A stretch of 64,000 bases of DNA from Streptomyces monomycini (GTDB lineage Bacteria > Actinomycetota > Actinomycetes > Streptomycetales > Streptomycetaceae). The number at the start of each line of letters is the position of its first letter. Within the stretch, counting starts at the first letter, position 1. A program made the translations under genes and the position numbers. The stretch is taken from NCBI RefSeq assembly GCF_022271435.1, contig NZ_JAFIQY010000009.1:62001-126000 (forward strand). The letters are read 5' to 3'. The notes under the pieces are model-generated. The model was not told the origin of the DNA. It did not search any database and worked only from the letters and a program-made list of their open reading frames with translations. This document shows positions 7,989-15,226 of the stretch, piece after piece.

Positions 7989-8327
7989 GTGGCGGACGAC
8001 GAGGAACAGCTGCTGCCGCAGCCGGAGACCGCCGACATCGAGCTGGTCAAGGTGCTGCACGCACTGGGCGACCCGACCCGGATGCACCTCTTCCGGGTCT
8101 ACGCGACGGGCGAGCAGTACGACTGCTCCTCCGAACGGCTGGGTCTGAACCACTTGCACAAGTCGACGGTCTCCCACCACATGCGGATCATGCGCGAGGC
8201 CGGCCTCGCCTCGACCCGGGCCGTCGGGCGCAACCGCTACGTACGGCTGCGCCGCGCCGACCTCGACGCGCGGTTCCCCGGGCTGGTGGAGTCGCTGCTG
8301 GCGTCCTTGCCGGCCTCGGAGGAGTGA
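7989..8327 (+). CDS. ArsR/SmtB-type winged-helix repressor
   Basis: 112 aa. The pattern ELVKVLHALGDPTRMHLFRV, LHKSTVSHHMRIMREAGL (recognition helix) and ATRAVGRNRYVRL-like wing is a clear HTH_20/ArsR fold. It lacks the CxCxxC metal-sensing box; the single Cys in YDCSS makes classical metal sensing unlikely, so a small-molecule or drug ligand is more probable. Start GTG 7989 follows gggagaggag at good spacing; an upstream in-frame ATG at 7932 would run through the second operator. It probably represses itself and the divergent MFS exporter. Its 3' end is duplicated in tandem. Confidence 0.9.
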   Translation: MADDEEQLLPQPETADIELVKVLHALGDPTRMHLFRVYATGEQYDCSSERLGLNHLHKSTVSHHMRIMREAGLASTRAVGRNRYVRLRRADLDARFPGLVESLLASLPASEE

Positions 8328-8409
8328 GGGGACGGTCTCGGACGCCCGTGGAGTCGCTGCCGGCGTCCTTGCCCCCCGCGGAGAAGTGCGGGGACCGGCT
8401 CAGACGTTC
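8286..8409 (+). repeat. 62-bp imperfect tandem duplication of the arsR 3' end
   Basis: The segment starting GTGGAGTCGCTG at 8286 recurs at 8348, a 62-bp period, with about 80% identity, including a copy of the last codons of the repressor and the following gggga-cgg spacer. The second copy has lost the stop-codon context and is non-coding. Confidence 0.75.
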
Positions 8410-8431
8410 CCGGAGCGGTGACGGAACCGGC

Positions 8432-10513
8432 TCACCCGGCGGACGTGCCCAGCTGCTCCGGCAGGGGGGCCGCGTGGACCACCGCCAGCCCGGAGACCGC
8501 GCGGGTCAGGCACACGTACAGGCGGCGCAGGCCGGTGCGTTCGTCCGGTTCGCCGTCGACGATCGCGGCGGGCTCGTCGACCACCACGTAGTCGTACTCC
8601 AGACCCTTGGCGAGCGTGGCCGGGACCAGGGTCAGACGGGACTCGGCCGAGGTCTCCTCGCCGGGCGCCAGGACGGCCGTTCCCGCCGCTTCCAGCGCCG
8701 CGCGCAGGGCGGGCAGCCGGGCCTCGGCCGCGATCAGGCCGATCGATCCTTCCTTGGCCAGCGCCTCGTTGCAGGCAGCGACGACCGCGCCGTCCAGCTC
8801 CGCCGACGGCACCGGCCGGATCGCGAAGTCCCCCGCGGACTCACGGATCGAGGTGGCCTCGGTCAGCTCGGGCGCGATCGCGGGCAGCAGCCGCGAGGCG
8901 TAAGCGATCACCTCGCGCGGCACGCGGAAACCGAGCGTCAGCTCCTCGATCTGCGCGCCCGGCTTGCCCAGGTGGACCAGCGCCTCCTCCCACGTGTTCG
9001 TGGACCACGGCGTGGTGCCCTGGGCGATGTCGCCCAGGATCGTCGCCGAGCCGGTCGTACAGCGCCGCCCCACCGCCCGGTACTGCATCGGCGACAGGTC
9101 CTGCGCCTCGTCCAGCACCACGTGGCCCAGGGAGTGCGTACGGGAGACCAGGTCCGCCGCCTCGTCGATCAGCACCGCGTCCGCCGCCGACCACTTGGCG
9201 CTCTTCACACTGCGGGCCGGCTTCGCCCACAGGACCGTCTTCTGCTCCTCCGGCGTCAGGATGCCCTCCGCCTGCGCGGCCAGGAACTCCGCGTCGGACA
9301 GCAGCCGCAGCACCAGCTTCGCCGGATCGACCGGCGGCCACACCTCCTTGACCACGGCCTTGACCGCCGCGTTGCGCGCCACCGCGTCCTGCACCCGGTC
9401 GTCCGGCGCCTCGCCCGCCTGCTCCATCCGTACGAGCACCGCGTGCGCGATGCGCTGCGGCAGGGCCTCCCGGGCCGCCCCGTAACGGATGTCGCGGCGC
9501 CGCAGTTCCTCGACGATGTCCTCGATCTCGTACGCAGGCACCCGCCAGCGCCGCGAACCGCGCACCACCACACATGCCTCGGACGGCGCCCGCACCTGCG
9601 ACCACACCGCCCGCCGCAGCACCTCCGCCAGCCGCGCGTCCCCCTTGACCGTCGCCGCCGCCGCGTCGTCCGTGCCCCGCACCTCGACGTGCGCCACCAG
9701 GTCGTCGACGGTGGCCTGCTTGACCTCCAACTCGCCCAGCGCGGGCAGCACCTGCTCGATGTAGTGCAGGAACGAGCGGTTCGGGCCGATGACGAGCGTG
9801 CCGGAACGGGCCAGCCGCTCGCGGTGCGCGTACAGCAGGTACGCGACCCGGTGCAGGCCCACCGCGGTCTTGCCGGTGCCCGGCGCCCCCTGGACACAGA
9901 CCGTGCCGCCGATGCCGGCGCGCACGATCTCGTCCTGCTCCGGCTGGATCGTCGCCACGATGTCGCGCATCGGCCCCACGCGCGGCCGTTCGATCTCGGT
10001 CTGGAGCAGCTTGCTGTGCTGTTCCGCCTCGGCCGGGTCGGTCAGGTGCTCGTCCTCGTACGCGGTCAGCTGCCCGCCGGTGTAGCCGAAGCGGCGGCGC
10101 AGGTCGAGGTCCATCGGGTCCTTCTTCGAGGCCCGGTAGAACGGCTGCGAGACCGGCGCGCGCCAGTCGATGACCATCGGGTCGCCGTCGGCGTCGTGGA
10201 CGTGCCGGCGGCCGATGTAGAAGTTCTCGCCCGCCGCGCCCTCGGCCGCGTCCACGCCCGGGGCGTGCAGGTAGTCCAGGCGGCCGAAGAACAGCGGGGT
10301 GTGGGCCAGGTCGGCGAGCGCCTTGATACGGGCGTCGACCTCGCCCTGGAGCACTTCGGCGTTGACCCAGTTCGCGGTGACGTCCGCGATGTTGAGCGCC
10401 TCGGCGTCCGCGCGCATGGCGCGCAGCGCCGCCCGGGAGGCGGCGAGGTGGGCGCGTTCGCGCTCCAGCGGGCCGGGCCGGTCGTGGGTCTGGTCGTGGG
10501 CGTGCGAGGGCAC
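8432..10513 (-). CDS. HelD-family RNA polymerase-recycling / UvrD-like ATPase
   Basis: 693 aa. An N-terminal antiparallel coiled coil (about residues 15-70) is followed by a FFGRLDYLHAPG / FYIGRRHVHDADGDPMVIDW region typical of HelD. Then Walker A GAPGTGKT (about 209-216), VIGPNRSFLHYIEQVLPALG, VVLDEAQDLSP (Walker B), GDIAQGT, and a C-terminal VPATLAKGLEYDYVVVDE / LYVCLTRA. HelD proteins strip stalled RNA polymerase from nucleic acid; the HelR subgroup protects against rifamycins. Start GTG 10513 follows ggagg at 7 nt. No rifamycin-associated palindrome was seen upstream, so a resistance role is only possible. The gene stands alone. Confidence 0.87.
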   Translation of the reverse strand: MPSHAHDQTHDRPGPLERERAHLAASRAALRAMRADAEALNIADVTANWVNAEVLQGEVDARIKALADLAHTPLFFGRLDYLHAPGVDAAEGAAGENFYIGRRHVHDADGDPMVIDWRAPVSQPFYRASKKDPMDLDLRRRFGYTGGQLTAYEDEHLTDPAEAEQHSKLLQTEIERPRVGPMRDIVATIQPEQDEIVRAGIGGTVCVQGAPGTGKTAVGLHRVAYLLYAHRERLARSGTLVIGPNRSFLHYIEQVLPALGELEVKQATVDDLVAHVEVRGTDDAAAATVKGDARLAEVLRRAVWSQVRAPSEACVVVRGSRRWRVPAYEIEDIVEELRRRDIRYGAAREALPQRIAHAVLVRMEQAGEAPDDRVQDAVARNAAVKAVVKEVWPPVDPAKLVLRLLSDAEFLAAQAEGILTPEEQKTVLWAKPARSVKSAKWSAADAVLIDEAADLVSRTHSLGHVVLDEAQDLSPMQYRAVGRRCTTGSATILGDIAQGTTPWSTNTWEEALVHLGKPGAQIEELTLGFRVPREVIAYASRLLPAIAPELTEATSIRESAGDFAIRPVPSAELDGAVVAACNEALAKEGSIGLIAAEARLPALRAALEAAGTAVLAPGEETSAESRLTLVPATLAKGLEYDYVVVDEPAAIVDGEPDERTGLRRLYVCLTRAVSGLAVVHAAPLPEQLGTSAG

Positions 10514-10751
10514 GGTGTTGCCTCCGGCGGATCCGGCTACGGATGTACGTGACGGCGTACTCGTAGGCGCCTGCAGATGCGTGAAGCGGGAAGCCGGCCG
10601 GTTTCCGTGCGGCCGGCGGCACTCCGCTCAGGCTCTGAGGGAGGCGGGCAGACCGGCGATTGTAGCCAGCAGGTATCCGGGGGCGCCAACGGATTTCCGC
10701 GGCGGGGCCGGGTGGCGGTGCCGGGGACCGCCACCGCGCTTCCGCACCGGA

Positions 10752-10860
10752 CCCTGGCCTTCCACTCGGCGGGCCCCTGGCCTTCCACTCGGCGGGCCCC
10801 TGGCCTTCCACTCGGCGGGCCCTGACCTTCCATCCGGCAGACCCCTGACCTTCCGCCCGG
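10752..10860. repeat. Five tandem ~23-bp repeats
   Basis: Three near-identical copies of CTGGCCTTCCACTCGGCGGG followed by CCC, with the conserved CTGGCC at 10754, 10777 and 10800, then two degenerate copies near 10822 and 10845. The period is 22-23 bp. There are no unique spacers between units, so this is not a CRISPR. It lies 240 bp upstream of the HelD-type start in a 460-bp gap that otherwise holds only a ctgacc-aaagacc-ggtcag inverted repeat (10901-10919). Confidence 0.8.
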
Positions 10861-10972
10861 TCCCGTCCATCTCCCGTAGGGGGCGGGATAGGCCCTGGGA
10901 CTGACCAAAGACCGGTCAGGGATGGACCCGTGGGCCGATGTGCGGGCCCCGCGGGAAAACCATCATGGAGGT

Positions 10973-11164
10973 ATGAGCAGCGCAACCATCACCCCAGGCA
11001 CCCTGCACCCTACCCACGGCGCCACCGCCCTCGGCGCGGACGCCGCCCACGCGCCGCACACCCACGGGCAGCGGCACATGGCCGGCAACGTCTTCCGCGC
11101 GGTCAAGGTCTTCGCCGCCGCCGCGGTCAGCGTCGTCCTCCTCGGGGAGTACGCGGAAGACTGA
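10973..11164 (+). CDS. 63-aa small membrane-associated protein
   Basis: The N-terminal half is His/Ala/Thr-rich (HPTHGATALG, HAPHTHGQRHMAGN), followed by one hydrophobic helix (FRAVKVFAAAAVSVVLLG) and a C-terminal GEYAED. Histidines are unusually dense (7 in about 30 residues). Start ATG 10973 sits directly after ggaggt; an overlapping ATG at 10965 reads only four codons. I recall similar short proteins in other streptomycetes, but have no family name. It may be a small membrane peptide or metal-responsive protein; function unknown. Confidence 0.65.
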   Translation: MSSATITPGTLHPTHGATALGADAAHAPHTHGQRHMAGNVFRAVKVFAAAAVSVVLLGEYAED

Positions 11165-11328
11165 GCCCGTCCCCGAGTACGCCGGATTTCCGCATCTGAG
11201 CCCTCTCCCGCCCCGGACCGATACCCAACCAGCATCCGGATGACCGGAAACCGTTACAAACAGTCGGTCTCGATCGACTAGCGTCGCCGCAGACAGCGTG
11301 CGTCCGGCGACGAGGAGGGGCCAAACAA

Positions 11329-12666
11329 GTGTCTGCCGCCGAGGGGACGCGGTCGCTACCGCACAGACGGCCGTGGACGCGGCATCTCACGCGCCCGGAC
11401 AAGAAGACGATCGCCGCAGCGGTACTGCTCCTGCTGTCCCTGGCCGGGCTGGCCGCCGTGTTCCGGCTGGTGAGCCTGTCCATGTCGGACATAGCGGTCT
11501 ACCGTGCCGAAGGCGAGGCCGCGGCGACCGGCGGTGACCTGTACGGCTTCACCGTCACCGAGTGGAACCTCCCCGCGACGTACCCGCCCTTCGCGGCCCT
11601 GCTGTTCATCCCGACGACCTGGCTCCCGCTCGGTGCTCTCAAGGTCGCCTCCGTCCTCGTCAACGTGGCCCTCGTCCCGGTCCTGCTGCACCTCTCGTAC
11701 CAGGCCGCGTACACCCCCGGCACCGGCGGCTCCGCGGGCGCGTCCCGGCTGCGGCGCGCGCGGACCCTGCCCGTCGTGCTGGCCGCCACCGCGGTCGCCA
11801 TCTGGCTCGAACCGTTCTTCCAGACGCTGGTCTTCGGGCAGATCAACATCGCGCTGACCTGCCTCGTCCTGTGGGACCTGGCCCGCCCGGACGGCGCCCG
11901 CCTGAAGGGCTTCGCGGTCGGCATCGCCACGGGCGTCAAGCTCACCCCGGCGGTGTTCGCCGTCTATCTGCTGATCACCGGCCGGGTACGGGCCGCCTGC
12001 ACCGCCCTGGCCGGTTTCGTCTGCTCCGTGCTGCTCGGCGTGCTCGTCCTGCCGGACGCCAGTGTGGAGTTCTGGACCCGGCGGATGTTCGAGACCGGCC
12101 GGGTCGGCAAGGCGTGGATCGTCGACAACCAGTCCTTGCAGGGCCTGCTGGCCCGCTGCCTGCACACCGCCGAACCGGGCCTGCTGTGGGCGGGCGCGGC
12201 GCTGCTGACCGGCATGGCCGGACTCCTCGTCGCCCGCCAGGTCCACATGCGGCGCGGCCTGGACTCCTGGGGCGTGCTGTGCACCGCGGTCACGGCCCTG
12301 CTCGTCTCACCGATCAGCTGGTCGCACCACTGGGTGTGGTGCGTACCGCTGCTGGTCACCCTCGGGGCGCACGTCCGCGGCGTACGGTGGCGCCGCGTGC
12401 TGCTGGTGGCCGTGGCGGTCCTCTTCACGGCCCGCACGATGTGGATCCTCCCGCACCAGGGCGACCTCGACCTGCAGCTCTCCTGGTGGCAGCAGCCGCT
12501 GGCGGCCCCGTACCCGGTCCTGGGGCTGGCGATGCTGGCGGCGGTGGCCTGGTGGAGCCGCCGGGCCCCGGCCGTGCCGCTGTCCACCCTGGTCCGCCGC
12601 CCCTTCCCGCTGCCACGCGCCGCCCGCCCGTCCCGCGAACTGAGCACCCGCGTCCCGGAACGCTGA
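11329..12666 (+). CDS. GT87/DUF2029-type polyprenol-phosphate glycosyltransferase
   Basis: 445 aa, about ten membrane segments. The first loop carries SDIAVYRAEGEAAATGGDLYGF and PATYPPFAALLFIP, the D-Y-...-YPP signature of the GT87/alpha-mannosyltransferase (PimE-like, DUF2029) family. In actinobacteria these transfer a sugar from a lipid-phosphate donor to cell-envelope glycolipids on the outer membrane face; the Asp after TM1 is the presumed catalytic base. It starts at GTG 11329 after gaggagggg. The C-terminal 35 residues are basic and cytosolic. It is monocistronic; the preceding 160 bp hold only a weak promoter-like TTACAA/TAGCGT pair. Confidence 0.85.
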   Translation: MSAAEGTRSLPHRRPWTRHLTRPDKKTIAAAVLLLLSLAGLAAVFRLVSLSMSDIAVYRAEGEAAATGGDLYGFTVTEWNLPATYPPFAALLFIPTTWLPLGALKVASVLVNVALVPVLLHLSYQAAYTPGTGGSAGASRLRRARTLPVVLAATAVAIWLEPFFQTLVFGQINIALTCLVLWDLARPDGARLKGFAVGIATGVKLTPAVFAVYLLITGRVRAACTALAGFVCSVLLGVLVLPDASVEFWTRRMFETGRVGKAWIVDNQSLQGLLARCLHTAEPGLLWAGAALLTGMAGLLVARQVHMRRGLDSWGVLCTAVTALLVSPISWSHHWVWCVPLLVTLGAHVRGVRWRRVLLVAVAVLFTARTMWILPHQGDLDLQLSWWQQPLAAPYPVLGLAMLAAVAWWSRRAPAVPLSTLVRRPFPLPRAARPSRELSTRVPER

Positions 12667-12721
12667 GGCGGGGCCGGGCGGGCGCCGGGACAGAGGCGAA
12701 CGCTGAATCGTCCTCCCCGGC

Positions 12722-14365
12722 TCAGTCCTCCGCCAGCAGCTCCGTCGCGTCCACGATCCGGTACGCGTACCCCTGCTCCGCCAGGAAGCGCTGCCGGTGG
12801 GCCGCGAAGTCCTGGTCCACGGTGTCGCGGGCGACGACCGAGTAGAACCGCGCCTCGTGCCCGTCCGCCTTGGGCCGCAGCACCCGCCCCAGCCGCTGCG
12901 CCTCCTCCTGCCGGGACCCGAACGTGCCCGACACCTGGATCGCGACCGTCGCCTCCGGCAGGTCGATCGAGAAGTTCGCGACCTTGGAGACGACCAGCAC
13001 GGAGATCTCGCCCTCCCGGAACGCGTCGAAGAGCTTCTCGCGCTGCGCGTTGGTCGTCTCACCCTTGATGACCGGCGCGTCCAGATGCTCGCCCAGCTCG
13101 TCGAGCTGGTCGATGTACTGCCCGATCACCAGCGTCTGCTCGCCCTGGTGCCGCCGGACCAGCGCCTCGGTCACACTCTGCTTGCTGGCCGTCGTCGCGC
13201 AGTACCGGTACTTCTCCTCCGGCTCGGCCGTCGCGTACGCCAGCCGCTCCGACTCGGTCAGGCTGACCCGCACCTCGACACAGTCCGCCGGCGCGATGTA
13301 CCCCTGCGCCTCGATCTCCTTCCACGGCGCGTCGAAACGCTTCGGGCCGATCAGCGAGAACACGTCCGACTCGCGCCCGTCCTCCCGCACGAGCGTCGCG
13401 GTCAGCCCCAGCCGCCGCCGTGCCTGGAGGTCGGCGGTGAACTTGAAGACCGGCGCGGGCAGCAGGTGCACCTCGTCGTAGACGATCAGCCCCCAGTCGC
13501 GGGAGTCGAACAGCTCCAGGTGCGGGTAGACGCCCTTCCGCTTGGTCGTCAGCACCTGGTACGTGGCGATGGTGACCGGCCGGATCTCCTTCTTCGTACC
13601 GCTGTACTCGCCGACCTCCTCCTCGGTCAGCGAAGTCCGCTTCACCAGCTCGTGCTTCCACTGCCGCGCCGAGACGGTATTGGTGACCAGGATCAGCGTG
13701 GTCGCCTTGGCCCGCGCCATCGCACCGGCTCCTACCAGCGTCTTTCCGGCACCGCACGGCAGGACGACGACACCCGACCCGCCGTGCCAGAAGCCTTCCA
13801 CGGCCTGCTCCTGGTAGGGCCGCAGCGACCAGCCGGCCTCGTCCAGTTCGATCGGATGCGCCTCGCCGTCCACGTACCCGGCCAGGTCCTCGGCCGGCCA
13901 GCCCAGCTTGAGCAGTGTCTGCTTGATCTGCCCGCGCTCCGACGGATGCACCACCACCGTGTCCGGGTCCAGCCGCGCCCCCACCAGCGGCTGCACCTTC
14001 TTCGACCGCAGCACCTCCTCCAGCACCGGCCGGTCGGTGGTGGTGAGCACCAGCCCGTGCGCCGGGTGCTTGCTCAGCGTCAGCCGCCCGTACCGCGACA
14101 TCGTCTCGGCGATGTCCACCAGCAGCGCGTGCGGCACCGGGTAGCGCGAGAACCCGACCAGCGCGTCCACGACCTGCTCGGCGTCGTGCCCGGCCGCCCG
14201 CGCGTTCCACAGCCCGAGCGGCGTCACCCGGTACGTGTGCATGTGCTCCGGCGCCCGCTCCAGCTCGGCGAACGGCGCGATGGCCCGCCGGCACGCCTCC
14301 GCCTGCTCGTGGTCGACTTCCAGCAGCAGCGTCTTGTCGCTCTGGACGATGAGAGGTCCGTTCAC
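12722..14365 (-). CDS. XPB-type DNA repair helicase (SF2)
   Basis: 547 aa. The N-terminal XPB damage-recognition-like domain (about 1-150) has RYPVPHALLVDIAETMSRYG. The helicase core has LRPYQEQAVEGFW, Walker A PCGAGKT, motif II VYDEVHLLP, TATLVREDGRE, and motif VI QRLGRVLRP. The family unwinds DNA 3' to 5' and in eukaryotes belongs to TFIIH; the bacterial role in repair is less clear. Start GTG 14365 follows aaaggcgaggcgc; an in-frame GTG at 14422 lacks a ribosome site and would add 19 residues. It is two genes from a protein with a homologous N-terminal domain. Confidence 0.92.
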   Translation of the reverse strand: MNGPLIVQSDKTLLLEVDHEQAEACRRAIAPFAELERAPEHMHTYRVTPLGLWNARAAGHDAEQVVDALVGFSRYPVPHALLVDIAETMSRYGRLTLSKHPAHGLVLTTTDRPVLEEVLRSKKVQPLVGARLDPDTVVVHPSERGQIKQTLLKLGWPAEDLAGYVDGEAHPIELDEAGWSLRPYQEQAVEGFWHGGSGVVVLPCGAGKTLVGAGAMARAKATTLILVTNTVSARQWKHELVKRTSLTEEEVGEYSGTKKEIRPVTIATYQVLTTKRKGVYPHLELFDSRDWGLIVYDEVHLLPAPVFKFTADLQARRRLGLTATLVREDGRESDVFSLIGPKRFDAPWKEIEAQGYIAPADCVEVRVSLTESERLAYATAEPEEKYRYCATTASKQSVTEALVRRHQGEQTLVIGQYIDQLDELGEHLDAPVIKGETTNAQREKLFDAFREGEISVLVVSKVANFSIDLPEATVAIQVSGTFGSRQEEAQRLGRVLRPKADGHEARFYSVVARDTVDQDFAAHRQRFLAEQGYAYRIVDATELLAED

Positions 14366-14605
14366 GCGCCTCGCCTTTCGCGTCACCTGCACCCGGCCGT
14401 TCCCCAGCCCCGACCGCGGCACCCGGCCGTCCGTACGGCCAAACGTCCAGTGTGCCTCATGCGCGGGCGGTCACATCGGGGTCGCTGCGAGGCGGTGGTC
14501 ACCGCCGGGGGGACGGAACGAGCGGGGCGTATGTCAAGCCGACGGCGCGATGTCAGTGGCCGGTGTCACACTGATGTCGATGGTTCCGGCTGAGGAGGTG
14601 GCGTG

Positions 14606-15184
14606 ATGAGCGTGGCTCATGAAGATCACTACGGTCCCTGGACGATAGAGGAGGTCCTGGCTTTGGGGGAGGACCGTGGGCAGCGTCGCGAATTGATGGG
14701 GGAAGCGCTCTTGATGTCACCAGCTCCGGGATCCAAGCACCAGCGGGCCTCGTTCCGCCTGGCCTCTTTGTTGGATGCCGCCATTGTGTCAACAGGTGCT
14801 CCGGCCGAGGTGCTGGAGGCGGTCAACGTGATCCTGCCCGACGGCCTCTTCATCCCGGACGTCGCTGTGGTGGATGCCGCCGCTGCCGCTCAGGACCCGA
14901 CGAATTTCGACGCCGAGGCCGTGCTGCTCGTGGTCGAGATCGTTTCGCCGTCGTCGTCCGGGCGCCGTACCGACCGGCTGCTCAAGCCGCCGTACTACGC
15001 GGAGGGCGGGATCGAGCACCTGTGGCGGCTGGAGCTGGAGCCCGTGCCGACCCTGGTCGTCTGCGAGCTGGAGAACGGCCGGTATGTGGAGCGGGCCGTG
15101 GCCGAGGCCGGGCGGACGACGCTGATCGAGAAGCCGCTTCCGGTCGAGGTGGACCCGGGAGCTCTGGTGCGGCAGCGGCGCTGA
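14606..15184 (+). CDS. Uma2 family (DUF820) PD-(D/E)XK nuclease
   Basis: 192 aa. It has the Uma2 pattern YGPWTIEEVLAL, RRELMGEALLMSPAPGSKHQ, an IPDVAVVD strand (catalytic Asp), and VLLVVEIVSPSSSGRRTDR (E-x-V-S-x-x-S core) with YYAEGGIEHLWRLE. Uma2 proteins adopt a restriction-endonuclease fold and are abundant in streptomycetes, cyanobacteria and planctomycetes; their biological targets are unknown. gaggaggtg precedes a GTG (14603) and an ATG (14606); either may start it. The opening codons use more A/T than the flanking genes. It is inserted between the XPB helicase and its partner-like gene, suggesting acquisition. Confidence 0.9.
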   Translation: MSVAHEDHYGPWTIEEVLALGEDRGQRRELMGEALLMSPAPGSKHQRASFRLASLLDAAIVSTGAPAEVLEAVNVILPDGLFIPDVAVVDAAAAAQDPTNFDAEAVLLVVEIVSPSSSGRRTDRLLKPPYYAEGGIEHLWRLELEPVPTLVVCELENGRYVERAVAEAGRTTLIEKPLPVEVDPGALVRQRR

Positions 15185-15226
15185 CGGCTCAGGGGGCGGG
15201 CGCTTCGTGGAGCCGCGGCCGTCCCC

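Noticed and set aside
8432..10513. Rifamycin-associated element upstream of the HelD-type gene
   Set aside because: The 460-bp gap contains no matching 19-bp palindrome that I could find.
10752..10860. CRISPR-like appearance of the 23-bp repeats
   Set aside because: Units abut directly with no unique spacers, and no cas genes are near.
14606..15184. Uma2 as part of a transposon
   Set aside because: No terminal repeats or transposase near it.
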